Notes: generated from the letters alone by a model not told the origin. A DNA stretch of 24,381 nucleotides from JAAYXS01 sp043820985 (GCA_043820985.1 JBDRDH010000238.1:1-24381), one strand, 5' to 3'; numbered from the stretch's first letter, positions 5,982 through 14,321 are shown. Numbers and translations are program-made.

Positions 5982-8900
5982 TTAACCCACGATCAGGTTA
6001 AGCAGGCGGCCTTTAACCACGATCACGCGCTTGATCTGCTTGCCGCCGATAGCGCGGTCCACACCTTCATCCGCGCGCGCCGCGCTTACCAGATCGTCAT
6101 CACTGGCGTTCTCGGCCACCTGAATGCGGCCACGCACCTTGCCATTGACCTGTACCGCCATCTCGATGGTCGCGTCGCGCGTTAGTGCCTGATCATAGGA
6201 TGGCCACGTGCCGCCAGCTCCCGCGTCCGTATGGCCCAGCCGGGTCAGCAACTCGGCGCAGATATGTGGCGTAAAGGGTGTCAGAGCCGCCAGGAAGCGT
6301 TCAACCTGGTCCCGGCCCACGGACGGTGCCTTGCCGGCCTCATTGACCCACACAATCATCTGGGCGATGGCGGTGTTCAGGGCGAAGCGCTGAATATCCT
6401 CTTCCACCTTTTTAATGGTCTTGTGCAGCAGACGTTCGAGAGTTTCGTCGCGCTCGTTGACGATCTTCGAATTGATTCGCCAATCGCCTTCGGGTTGTGA
6501 GTTGTCGAGTGGCTGAATGATCAGGCGCCAGACTCGTTGCAGGAAGCGGTGGACGCCGATGATGTCACGGGTGTTCCAGGGCTTGCTGGCTTCGAGGGGG
6601 CCCATGTACATCTCGTACAGCCGGAGGGTATCGGCGCCGTACTCCTCGATAATGCGATCGGGATTAACCACGTTTTTCAGGGTTTTGGACATTTTGGCGA
6701 CGTTCTCGACCAGCTTCTCGCCGGTTTGACGATGGTGTGCGCCGTCTTCGCGAAAGTCGATGTCGTCATAATGCACGTAGATCCCACGTGCGTCCTGGTA
6801 GGCAAACGCGGTAATCATGCCCTGGTTGAAAAGCTTGTCGAAGGGCTCGGGCGTCGAGACGTGCCGCAGATCGTAAAGCACTTTGTGCCAGAAGCGGGCG
6901 TACAGCAGGTGCAGGACGGCGTGTTCAGCGCCGCCCATGTATAAGTCGACGCCGCCGGCTTTGCGCGTGCCATCGGAGCGCTGGCCTCCCAGCCAGTAGC
7001 GTTCGACCTGGGGATCAATCAGGGCCCGGTCGTTATGCGCGTCACAAAAGCGCAAGTAATACCAACAGGAACCGGCCCACTGGGGCATGGTATTCAGCTC
7101 GCGGCGATACCGTGTGCCGGCACGCTCGTATTCCTGCCACTCCGCGGCGCGCGAAAGCGGTGTTCGCGGTTCGGCATGCGGGTCGTCGGAAGCGTGGGGA
7201 CGGAAATCCTCCATCTCCGGCAACGCGACGGGCAACTCGGCTTCATCCACCGACTCAATACAACCGTCGGGACGATAGAGAATCGGAAATGGTTCACCCC
7301 AGTAGCGCTGGCGGGAGAAGAGCCAATCACGCAGCTTGTATTGTATGGTTCCCTCGCCCAGGTCGCAGCTCTCGAGCCATTGCGTGATTTTGCGCTTGGC
7401 CTCTGGCGTGCGGAGGTTGTTCAGGTCGCTTTCGCCGGTGAAATGTTCATCCGTCGTGGGCGGCGAATGTACGTTGTAGCCGTCGCCGGTAAAGGCTTCA
7501 CCGGCACAATCATAGAAGATCGCCTGATGAAAACGCTTGGCGAGCGTATCGATGCTGTCCAGTTCGAGTGTTTGGAATACATCCAGCCATTGGACGTTGC
7601 TATTACCCAGCTTTTGTTCGACGATGGCCGGCAGTTGCTTCAGAGCCGCGTCGGCCAAAGCCTTGGAATTGCTGGGGTGCTGCTTGAGATGGCGATCAAC
7701 GAACGCTTGTAGCTGGGGCTTAAATTGCTCCGGGGCGATATCCACGGGCACGCCGCCGAGGAATTCCGCCAGGGCCTCACGCCAGTTGTCCGTAGTACGC
7801 GACTCAGGCGGGATGTGTTCCACGTAATATTGCATGGCGGCTACGACCGGTGGATAAATCACATCGCAGATTGGGATATCGAATGTTTTGGAAAACTCAT
7901 AGTCGCGCTGGTCGTGGGCTGGGACCGCCATAATGGATCCGGTGCCATAGCCCATCAGGACATAGTCAGCCACCCAGATCGGGACGTGCTTGCGGTTGAC
8001 TGGATTAATGGCATAAGCCCCGGTAAACACGCCGGTTTTCGTCTTGGTATCGACCGTACGGTCGAGATCGGATTTCTGGCGGGCCTGTTCCACGTAAGCC
8101 TTGACCTGGTCACGCTGTTCTTCGGTCGTGATGATGGGAACCAGGCCGTGCTCCGGGGCCAGAACCATATAAGTGGAGCCGAAGAGCGTATCCGGGCGGG
8201 TGGTGAAGACGCGGATCACGTTTTCGCCGTTCGGTCCCGGGGCATCCAGGCGGAAGTCGACATAGGCGCCTTCACTACGGCCGATCCAGTTGCGCTGCAT
8301 CAGCTTGATGGGTTCCGGCCAATCGAGGGTGTCGAGGTCGCCGAGCAGGCGTTCGGCATACTCGGTGATGCGGAGCATCCATTGCCGCATGGGTCGACGG
8401 TAGACCGGGTGATTGCCACGGTCGCTGCGGCCGTCGTTGGTGACTTCCTCGTTTGAGAGAACCGTACCCAACGCTGGACACCAGTTCACTGGGACTTCGG
8501 CCAGGTAAGCCAGGCGATGTTCGGCCTGGTATTCCTCGATGGCTGCCTGGCCTTGCTCCAGGACATCCGGGGGGATCGGCAACTCTTCGATGGGGCGGGC
8601 CGCGCCAACTACCTCGCGGCCATCCACATCTGTCCAGCGTCGCTCCGGATCGTACCAGGAGTTGTATATTTGCAGGAATATCCATTGGGTCCAGCGATAG
8701 TACTTTTCGTCGCTGGTGGCCAGTTCGCGATCCCAGTCGTATCCCAGGCCAATCGTCTTCAATTGCCGTTTGTAGGTCTCAATGTTCTTGCGGGTGGTCT
8801 CGCGCGGATGCACTCCGGTTTCGACCGCGAATTGTTCGGCGGGCAGGCCGAAGGCGTCCCAGCCCATGGGGTGCAACACGTTGTAACCGCGCATCCGCAT

Positions 8901-9110
8901 GTAGCGGGCAATGATGTCCGAGGCGATGTAGCCCAGCGGGTGACCGACGTGCAGACCGGTCCCGGAAGGATATGGGAAGAAGTCCAGGATATAAAACTTG
9001 GGGAGCTCACTGCCAGGCTCTCCCGGATTAGCTGCCCGGGAAGAACGGTTTTTAGCCCAATACTGTTGCCATTTGGGTTCGAGTTCCTGGAAAGTATAGC
9101 TTGCGTTCAT
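5982..9110 (-). CDS. leuS: Leucyl-tRNA synthetase, enlarged
   Basis: Class I synthetase that charges tRNA-Leu with leucine and hydrolyses mischarged products. Residue numbers count from the outermost ATG (9125). The HIGH-type motif HVGH lies at 59-62, the editing domain motif GYGTGSIMAVPAHDQRDYEF at 392-411, LRDWLFSRQRYWGEP at 598-612, and the KMSKS-type loop reads KMSKT at 811-815. About 1042 aa is far longer than the roughly 860 aa of E. coli LeuRS. Most of the excess is an insertion of about 115 residues (426-540) in the editing-domain region, plus a longer linker near 165-205. I start at ATG 9110 (MNASYTFQELEPKWQ) because the family begins at that pattern; ATG 9125 would add five residues and neither has a strong ribosome binding site. 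The upstream folding-protein gene is 144 bases away without a terminator, so read-through is possible. Confidence 0.96.
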   Translation of the reverse strand: MNASYTFQELEPKWQQYWAKNRSSRAANPGEPGSELPKFYILDFFPYPSGTGLHVGHPLGYIASDIIARYMRMRGYNVLHPMGWDAFGLPAEQFAVETGVHPRETTRKNIETYKRQLKTIGLGYDWDRELATSDEKYYRWTQWIFLQIYNSWYDPERRWTDVDGREVVGAARPIEELPIPPDVLEQGQAAIEEYQAEHRLAYLAEVPVNWCPALGTVLSNEEVTNDGRSDRGNHPVYRRPMRQWMLRITEYAERLLGDLDTLDWPEPIKLMQRNWIGRSEGAYVDFRLDAPGPNGENVIRVFTTRPDTLFGSTYMVLAPEHGLVPIITTEEQRDQVKAYVEQARQKSDLDRTVDTKTKTGVFTGAYAINPVNRKHVPIWVADYVLMGYGTGSIMAVPAHDQRDYEFSKTFDIPICDVIYPPVVAAMQYYVEHIPPESRTTDNWREALAEFLGGVPVDIAPEQFKPQLQAFVDRHLKQHPSNSKALADAALKQLPAIVEQKLGNSNVQWLDVFQTLELDSIDTLAKRFHQAIFYDCAGEAFTGDGYNVHSPPTTDEHFTGESDLNNLRTPEAKRKITQWLESCDLGEGTIQYKLRDWLFSRQRYWGEPFPILYRPDGCIESVDEAELPVALPEMEDFRPHASDDPHAEPRTPLSRAAEWQEYERAGTRYRRELNTMPQWAGSCWYYLRFCDAHNDRALIDPQVERYWLGGQRSDGTRKAGGVDLYMGGAEHAVLHLLYARFWHKVLYDLRHVSTPEPFDKLFNQGMITAFAYQDARGIYVHYDDIDFREDGAHHRQTGEKLVENVAKMSKTLKNVVNPDRIIEEYGADTLRLYEMYMGPLEASKPWNTRDIIGVHRFLQRVWRLIIQPLDNSQPEGDWRINSKIVNERDETLERLLHKTIKKVEEDIQRFALNTAIAQMIVWVNEAGKAPSVGRDQVERFLAALTPFTPHICAELLTRLGHTDAGAGGTWPSYDQALTRDATIEMAVQVNGKVRGRIQVAENASDDDLVSAARADEGVDRAIGGKQIKRVIVVKGRLLNLIVG

Positions 9111-9254
9111 GGTGCACAATTCCATCGATTGGGCTTATATGCCAAGGCGGACCATGTGGCCCCCGAGATGAACATTGCCCGCCACGCTCTGCTAGGCACG
9201 GGCCGTGTGAAAGCTCGTAACCGGTACCGATCCGCGCTGCTGGCGGAGGATCGC

Positions 9255-11258
9255 TCAGGACTCGTCCGAGCTGTCCTCAGCGGCGGTCTCGGCCGGCTGC
9301 TCGCGTTCCACGGGCTTGAAGCCGGTACGCGCCCGGACATTCTCGGGAATAATCCAGATCCACTTCAAAGCCGCCCGGTCCTGGTCGCTGAAGGACTGCA
9401 GCAATTGGGGGCGGACTGTTTCAAACTCGTCGGCGTACATCGGTTGGACACCATCCAACTGGACAAGCACCCATTTGTTCAGGTTGGCTACTGGCACGAC
9501 AGCAATTCGGTACGTACCGGCGTCGGCACTGGTTTGTGCCAGTTTGAAAGTGTCGCGCTGCACCTTCTGGGTTGGCCCGACGCGCATGACACTGGTGGAA
9601 TTACGCGTGAATTCTCCGGCCGGTACGCTGGGCTCAAAGTCGTTGGCGTATTGCGGCCGCATCTCCGGCGGCTGTCCGGGCGGGGTGGGTTTGGGCTGGT
9701 AGTTCTGGTCCGCTTCCTCCAGCAACGCCTTTACTCCAACAGCCTCGTCGATCGCTGTCAGCAGGCCGACCTGCTGGGCTCTTTCACCGAGCTTGCGGGC
9801 GTGCTCGGCGGCGATTTCGTGCGCCTTGAGCAGCTTGTAGTCCTCGACAAGCCGCGCGCGGACATCATCAAGCGCTGCCGGCGGCCCTTCCGGGGCAATC
9901 TCACTGACTCGGACAACATAGGCCTGGTAAGGCCCGCTCTGGCGCGTACCACGATTGTAGTCCATGTTGATCAGGACCGGACTGGGCTCGAGCAGACTCA
10001 GCGTCGGCAGGAAATCATCGGCCTCGGGCATAAACAAGCCCTTCACGCGCAGGGCCAGTTGTGATACGGGTAGTTGCCGCTGGCCCTCGAAATACATGGG
10101 TTCCAGCGAACCCATCCGCTGGCGCAGGAATTCCGAACGCGTGTCGAAAGTCTGCAGGATTTCTTCTTCATTCAGCAGTTCAGTGTGCCCATACGTTACC
10201 GGATAGCGCTGCTCCGAGAACCGGTCGCGTAACTCTTCAAAAGAAGAAATAGTGTCGATGGGTGGTGCTTCGCGGAAACCCTTATCATCCCGCTTCATTG
10301 ACTGCCAGGGCAGGTATGCCGCGTGGCGAATCTCATTGACCGCGCTCTGGGCCTCGCGGATAGCCTTGTCGACACGGCAATCGCGACGCACGGTGTCGCG
10401 GGCTTCCTCAAAGGTCATTTGAACCTGTGTGGGCAGATTGTCCGGTTGCGTTGACTGCGTATCAGGACGAACGGTTTTGGTATAGAAATTGCGGTAGTCT
10501 TCGTAAAAGGCCTGCAACTCGCGCGGACGCGGGCGCATGCGGGACTCGATCGTCTTTGGATCAACCGTCAGGTATTCAAGCCGGACACGGTTCGGCAGGC
10601 GGTAACCGAAAACCAGTTCCTCTTCGGTATGTTCCTGCTGGCGAGCCTTGGTCTCCTCGAAGAATGCCTGCAACTCCTCCTCGGTCGGCTCTGGTACGGT
10701 TTGCAGAAACGCGCGCGAGTCGAGTACCGAGAGCAGGACATCCGCGGATTCTCGCTCCCCGCGGTAGGCCAACTCCGCACGTGGCAGGCTATCGTCGAGT
10801 GCATCCTGTTGCACTACAACCAGTTGTAGCACTGCCAGCCACTCCGCGGCCACATTGTAGATGGACTCGTAACTACGGCCGGTATTCTGCTGGATGCCGG
10901 CCAGCCATGCGGGGGTCACCCGCAGGGCGGTGAGCATCGCTTTGACCTGATCGTGGCCGATGTGAATTCCCATGCGACGCGCTTCTTCGATGAGCAGATA
11001 CACGTCGATCGGACTCTCCAGTAGCCGAATATCCCGGAAATTCAGTTGTTGCAGGAGACTCTGTTTAATGGCGGCCTGTTGAATATCAGTTGTATAAATG
11101 TCCTTGCCGAAGGCTTCGCCGATCTTCAGCTTCGGATTGGCCCGCTGACTCGCGGCGTTTTGCAGCACGTCGCCTACCAGAAAGACAACGAGCAACAAGG
11201 ACATGAAGACCATCAACAGAATCCGGCTGTAACGTCGGAAAAACTTGCTTATATTCAT
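9255..11258 (-). CDS. Membrane-anchored SurA/PpiD-like folding protein
   Basis: A 667-aa protein with one N-terminal transmembrane helix (about 12-32) after a basic start (ISKFFRRYSR) and a large periplasmic part. That layout, and the early helical segment (about 45-170) resembling the SurA N-terminal chaperone domain, match the PpiD family. I could not point to a canonical parvulin catalytic domain with confidence; the C-terminal third is diverged and ends acidic and Ser-rich. I prefer ATG 11258, because a good promoter (-10 at 11316-11321) overlaps the alternative ATG at 11327, which would leave that start untranscribed. The ATG at 11327 does have GAAGG five bases upstream, so the longer form is not excluded. 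Likely role: folding or quality control of exported proteins. Confidence 0.72.
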   Translation of the reverse strand: MNISKFFRRYSRILLMVFMSLLLVVFLVGDVLQNAASQRANPKLKIGEAFGKDIYTTDIQQAAIKQSLLQQLNFRDIRLLESPIDVYLLIEEARRMGIHIGHDQVKAMLTALRVTPAWLAGIQQNTGRSYESIYNVAAEWLAVLQLVVVQQDALDDSLPRAELAYRGERESADVLLSVLDSRAFLQTVPEPTEEELQAFFEETKARQQEHTEEELVFGYRLPNRVRLEYLTVDPKTIESRMRPRPRELQAFYEDYRNFYTKTVRPDTQSTQPDNLPTQVQMTFEEARDTVRRDCRVDKAIREAQSAVNEIRHAAYLPWQSMKRDDKGFREAPPIDTISSFEELRDRFSEQRYPVTYGHTELLNEEEILQTFDTRSEFLRQRMGSLEPMYFEGQRQLPVSQLALRVKGLFMPEADDFLPTLSLLEPSPVLINMDYNRGTRQSGPYQAYVVRVSEIAPEGPPAALDDVRARLVEDYKLLKAHEIAAEHARKLGERAQQVGLLTAIDEAVGVKALLEEADQNYQPKPTPPGQPPEMRPQYANDFEPSVPAGEFTRNSTSVMRVGPTQKVQRDTFKLAQTSADAGTYRIAVVPVANLNKWVLVQLDGVQPMYADEFETVRPQLLQSFSDQDRAALKWIWIIPENVRARTGFKPVEREQPAETAAEDSSDES

Positions 11259-11315
11259 GGTGTAGAATCTCGTAGTATTGCTGCGTACGCAGTAGTCACC
11301 CTTCTCAAGTGACAG

Positions 11316-11345
11316 ATTATCCATCATACGGCCTTCGGCTGTCAG
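11316..11345 (-). promoter_or_regulatory. Candidate sigma-70 type promoter for the folding-protein gene
   Basis: Minus strand: CTGACA (11345-11340), 18-base spacer, GATAAT (11321-11316); both boxes match five of six positions. It predicts a leader of about 50 bases to ATG 11258, and argues against the start at 11327 inside the promoter. An overlapping alternative is TTGTCC with TATGAT at a 16-base spacing. Confidence 0.5.
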
Positions 11346-11500
11346 GACAAGGCGCCGGGGCCGGATTGGTCCGGAGTCGATCGGCCGTCCGGTAATCAGA
11401 TCTTTCGCCCAATCAATCCTTTTTACCTGGTTCGGCTTGCTCCGGGCCGGAGAGTATTCTTATGTTTACTGGAGGACCGCATGTTTTTGAGGAGCAGCCC

Positions 11501-11692
11501 ATGCCACAATCCGGCCCAAGTAAAGGTCTGAGGCTACTGCGTCGCCTGCTACATCAGGAACAGGGTCCCACCGCCACGGAATATGCCATTTTGCTGGCCC
11601 TATTGGTCTTGGTGGCGGTAGTGGCGATTCGGGGCATCGGGGAGCGGATTATGAACATCTACGTCGAAGTTGACGCTGTCATGCCGAGCTGA
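11501..11692 (+). CDS. Flp/Fap-type pilin subunit
   Basis: A 63-aa class IVb pilin precursor of the Flp (tight adherence) family. The leader of 22 residues is basic (LRLLRRLLHQEQG) and ends in Gly. The mature part begins PTATEYAILLALLVLVAVVA, with Glu at +5, Tyr at +6 and a single hydrophobic helix, and has the usual Flp length. I chose ATG 11501 because GAGGAG (11489-11494) sits six bases upstream. An in-frame ATG at 11462 with GGAGAG seven bases before it would add 13 residues. No TadA, RcpA or prepilin peptidase gene is nearby, so this is an orphan pilin locus and assembly proteins must lie elsewhere. The gene runs against its neighbours and shares a terminator with xer. Confidence 0.88.
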   Translation: MPQSGPSKGLRLLRRLLHQEQGPTATEYAILLALLVLVAVVAIRGIGERIMNIYVEVDAVMPS

Positions 11693-11718
11693 TCTGGTTT
11701 TCGAGCGGGATCCATAAA

Positions 11719-11752
11719 ACGACCAGCCCTTGGAGAACCATGGGCTGGTCGT
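11719..11752. terminator. Bidirectional terminator between the pilin and xer genes
   Basis: ACGACCAGCCC (11719-11729) pairs perfectly with GGGCTGGTCGT (11742-11752); a further 3-bp stem closes an AGAA loop after one mismatch. On the minus strand the stem is followed by TTTTAT, so it should terminate the xer transcript well; in the plus direction it has no T-run but lies 27 bases past the pilin stop. Confidence 0.8.
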
Positions 11753-11789
11753 GTAATGGGAGCCTTCTTATTAGTCGTTATGTGCTGAT

Positions 11790-12845
11790 CTAAGCCCGGG
11801 GGTGGGCCTGATCGTACGTCTTTTTTACAGTTTCGCCGGATAGGTGTGTATAAATCTGGGTGGTGCTCAGGCTCTGGTGGCCGAGCATCTCCTGCACACT
11901 CCGCAGATCGGCACCGCGCCGCAGCATATGGGTGGCAAAGCTGTGTCGTAGCGTATGTGGGCTGACAGACATATCCAGGCCGGCTTCCAGCAGGTATTTA
12001 TCCAGCTTACGCCGCACGCTACGGGTACTGAGGCGTTGACCATGCTTGTTGATGAAGAGGGCCTCGGTATCAAAACTCGGGCTCCGGGCATCGTTCCGGC
12101 GCAGGTCAAGGAAGTGGATAATCGCGCGGACCGCCCCAGGCCCCAGCGGTATGATCCGCTGCTTTTTGCCCTTGCCGCGCACGTGGATCACGCTGCTGCC
12201 GAGATCAACATCCGAGACGTTTAACGCCACCAACTCGCTGACGCGCAAGCCGGTCGAGTAGAGCGTTTCCAGCATGGCTCGGTCACGGGCGCCCAGTAGT
12301 GTGGTAGTGTCCGGATTTGACAGCAATTTCTCAATCTGCTCGACATCCAGACATTTGGGCAGCCGCTTGTCCTGTTTGGGTGTACGGATGGGGGCCACCG
12401 GATTGTCGGTGACGTAACCTCGCCGTACCAGGAACTTGTAGAAGCTGCGTAAGGTGGCCAGCTTGCGGGCGACCGTGCTCCGGCAGTAGTTCTTGTCGCG
12501 CAGTTGTGCCAGGAAGCTCCGCACAGTGTCGGTGTCGAGTCCCAGCAAACGTTTGCTCATCTCTTCACTGGATACGTTAACCGCCGTTTGCGTGGACACT
12601 TGCAGGGCGTGCCCATTGTCACCGCCAGTTGGACTGGCAGCGCGCCCGGGACTCTCCAGATAGCCGCAGAATTGCTGTAAATCAGCGGCATAGCATTTGG
12701 AGGTATGGGGCGAGAAGTGACGCTCGGCGCGCAGGTAATTGATGAACTGTTGTATTAGACTGACTTGCTCGTTCATGCCTCGGTCATCACTTACGGCGAG
12801 AGGTTTCAGGTTTTCCACGACGTTGAAGTTTTCTTGATTCGACAT
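11790..12845 (-). CDS. Tyrosine recombinase of the XerC/XerD family
   Basis: A 351-aa integrase-type recombinase, probably the chromosome-dimer resolvase acting at a dif site. All catalytic residues are present: Arg201 (GLRVSEL), Lys225 (VRGKGKK), His297 and Arg300 (PHTLRHSF), His323 (LGHQSLS) and Tyr332 (IYTHL). The N-terminal SAM-like domain (about 25-145) carries an extra stretch of about 35 residues (62-97), explaining the length over the usual 300. I prefer ATG 12845 over 12905 because the 68-aa gene upstream ends at 12865; ATG 12776 is a further alternative. None has a strong ribosome binding site, fitting translation coupled to the upstream genes. I cannot tell XerC from XerD by eye. 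With no flanking repeats or cargo, a housekeeping role is likelier than a mobile element. Confidence 0.9.
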   Translation of the reverse strand: MSNQENFNVVENLKPLAVSDDRGMNEQVSLIQQFINYLRAERHFSPHTSKCYAADLQQFCGYLESPGRAASPTGGDNGHALQVSTQTAVNVSSEEMSKRLLGLDTDTVRSFLAQLRDKNYCRSTVARKLATLRSFYKFLVRRGYVTDNPVAPIRTPKQDKRLPKCLDVEQIEKLLSNPDTTTLLGARDRAMLETLYSTGLRVSELVALNVSDVDLGSSVIHVRGKGKKQRIIPLGPGAVRAIIHFLDLRRNDARSPSFDTEALFINKHGQRLSTRSVRRKLDKYLLEAGLDMSVSPHTLRHSFATHMLRRGADLRSVQEMLGHQSLSTTQIYTHLSGETVKKTYDQAHPRA

Positions 12846-12864
12846 ACGGTCTATCCCATCCCGC

Positions 12865-13071
12865 TCAGGCCACGGCGCCGAGCTCCAATCTGGCTTGCCG
12901 GCCAATCTCGAAACTTAATACAGCGGCGTCGAACCAATCAAAGACACTATCGGGATCATTTGCCAGGGACACGAGCGCGGCCAGCAGATCAGACGCTCGT
13001 TCCTCCACGTAGTAAAAAACAAATCGATGGCGACCTTTCGCCAGGCTAATGCAGCGTCGGCTCTCGTTCAT
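12865..13071 (-). CDS. Small conserved-looking protein coupled to xer (68 aa)
   Basis: A 68-aa protein with no signal peptide or transmembrane helix. Its order (RRCISLAKGRHRFVFYYVEE, then DLLAALVSLAND, then VFDWFDAAVLSFEIG) looks like a folded alpha/beta unit: two strands, a helix, and an aromatic-acidic turn before a second helix. The start ATG at 13071 overlaps the stop of the upstream lipoprotein gene in ATGA, and the gene ends 19 bases before the preferred xer start. This packing is the main evidence it is real. I have a general impression of similar small proteins in Phycisphaerae but cannot confirm it. Function unknown; a regulator or accessory factor of the neighbour genes is conceivable but unsupported. 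Confidence 0.68.
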   Translation of the reverse strand: MNESRRCISLAKGRHRFVFYYVEERASDLLAALVSLANDPDSVFDWFDAAVLSFEIGRQARLELGAVA

Positions 13072-13838
13072 CTGTCCGCCTCATCTGTAATGGCGGTTAT
13101 CTGAGGAGCTTTACTGAACCTTGCATCGTCACAATTGTGGAGCAAGTTAAGAACTATGGACCAAGTGCAGTACCGCATGAACTGCTCTTGAGATCGCAAA
13201 TATCGGCGCCAACCATATGGGCCCTGGTATCCGCCACGCAGCTCGGCGAACTTGCGTACATCCTGGAGTACATCGAGATCCGCGGCATTGAATACCCTCT
13301 GGACCTGTATCATCGGCGAGTGCTCCTCAACGACCGATAACTCATGGGAGCTGGAATTAGCCGCTTGATATGAAGCAGACCCTGGATCAAGCAGCCCAGC
13401 CCTTGAACGGTCCGAAACCGCGTACCACTGCATCACCAATCCCACAACGGGTGGATAATACGGGTCATACTCCGTTATCGCGGTCACGACAGTAGCGTCA
13501 GCCCCGAGTTCACGCGCCAATTCAACGGCGTCCTCGGGGGTCTCAATCCATGTCTGGCCACGACGAGCCAACGCCGCCAGGGTTAAATTGACTGGCACAA
13601 CCGCCACTGATGAAAACGACAGGAATTCCGAAGCGACGGTATCAGTGATTTTGAGAACGTCGAGATCGGACGAGCCACTTAGATTCAGAACCGGTGCAAC
13701 CACCACTACATGTCTTGCGACCGCCGGCACTCTATGCTTGCTGTGACGATCCTGAGTAGCACAACCGCATACTGCCAGCAGTATTAACGTAGTGGCCAAC
13801 CCGGCGGCAAATCGGGTGCAGCGATCCAAACAACCCAT
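13068..13838 (-). CDS. Lipoprotein with TolB/CsgG-like N-terminal segment
   Basis: A predicted lipoprotein of 256 aa. I chose ATG 13838 because it starts a typical signal peptide: basic start, hydrophobic stretch LATTLILLAV, lipobox ending in Cys26 (VCGC). The frame stays open to ATG 14021, but that upstream sequence is Arg-rich and would bury the signal peptide. Residues 43-125 (VVVVAPVLNLSG, SEFLSFSSVAVVP, ELARELGADATVVTAI) resemble the N-terminal fold of CsgG/TolB-like envelope lipoproteins: a strand, a helix, a second strand, then a GAD turn into a strand. The C-terminal half includes YDPYYPP at 124-130 and LLHNCDDARF near 232-241. The stop overlaps the next gene in ATGA, so both are likely translated together. 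Role in the envelope is inferred only from the lipobox. Confidence 0.76.
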   Translation of the reverse strand: MGCLDRCTRFAAGLATTLILLAVCGCATQDRHSKHRVPAVARHVVVVAPVLNLSGSSDLDVLKITDTVASEFLSFSSVAVVPVNLTLAALARRGQTWIETPEDAVELARELGADATVVTAITEYDPYYPPVVGLVMQWYAVSDRSRAGLLDPGSASYQAANSSSHELSVVEEHSPMIQVQRVFNAADLDVLQDVRKFAELRGGYQGPYGWRRYLRSQEQFMRYCTWSIVLNLLHNCDDARFSKAPQITAITDEADR

Positions 13839-14321
13839 CCCAGTACCAGCACCTCGGCTCTCGGTTGCCCGGCACCTTATGATATGCCGCGCACTTGCGT
13901 CCGGTAAAGTGCTGTTCACAAATCGATCAGGTGCCAGACTCTTCCTCCGTAAGCGCGCACGGCTCCCGACCACTTGTTGGATGGTCCTGATGTGATCGAC
14001 TGTTGTTGTCATGTGCCGCATGGATCAAGCTCAGTGTCTAAACCGCATAAACATTGCTGGGGCCACGACTTATCAGCGAGATTTTTCAGCTTAAACCGCG
14101 TAGTAGGCCATGATTGGGTTCGTAATCCTGATATAGGCCGCATGACATCGCGGGAATTATCCTCGGAACGGCTGAATCCACTGCCTGGCCTATTAGTAAT
14201 ATTGGCGGATGTGGGATGCCGTCATATTAGTATCAAGCGTTTGCATAACGCCGGTCAGTGGTAATGTTATCGGGTGATAACCAGGTTGAGATATTAGATT
14301 GATCTGCTGAAAGCGCGATAA
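13839..14321. other. Intergenic region upstream of the lipoprotein-xer cassette
   Basis: Here 483 bases lie between the end of the dsbD-like gene and the preferred lipoprotein start. The right part (about 14041-14321) is relatively AT-rich and likely holds the cassette promoter; the best minus-strand match is CTGACC (about 14256) with GATACT 18 bases on, which is weak. A small hairpin at 14266-14281 (GTTATC-GGGT-GATAAC) has no T-run. The 96-codon plus-strand frame at 13974-14264 has no ribosome binding site and is not called. Confidence 0.45.

Noticed and set aside
7725..8456. Plus-strand frame of 243 codons inside leuS
   Set aside because: Antisense to the leuS editing region; no ribosome binding site or domain.
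8517..10064. Plus-strand open frame of 515 codons, the longest antisense frame in the window
   Set aside because: It lies opposite leuS and the folding-protein gene, both far better supported by motifs. Its translation has no recognisable domain and it has no ribosome binding site; long antisense frames are expected in GC-rich coding DNA.
11428..11444. Possible sigma-54 promoter upstream of the pilin (TGG then TTGC)
   Set aside because: The two elements are separated by six bases rather than the required eight.
11790..12845. Integrase of a mobile element or integron
   Set aside because: No attachment repeats, tRNA target, cargo genes or composition change are seen; the neighbours form a compact operon, so a housekeeping Xer is favoured.
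12846..12905. Longer xer frame starting at ATG 12905
   Set aside because: It would overlap the 68-aa gene by 41 bases and adds residues (GKPDWSSAPWPERDG) unlike the usual Xer start.
13839..14021. Longer lipoprotein frame starting at ATG 14021
   Set aside because: It would put 61 Arg-rich residues before a typical lipoprotein signal peptide, blocking export.
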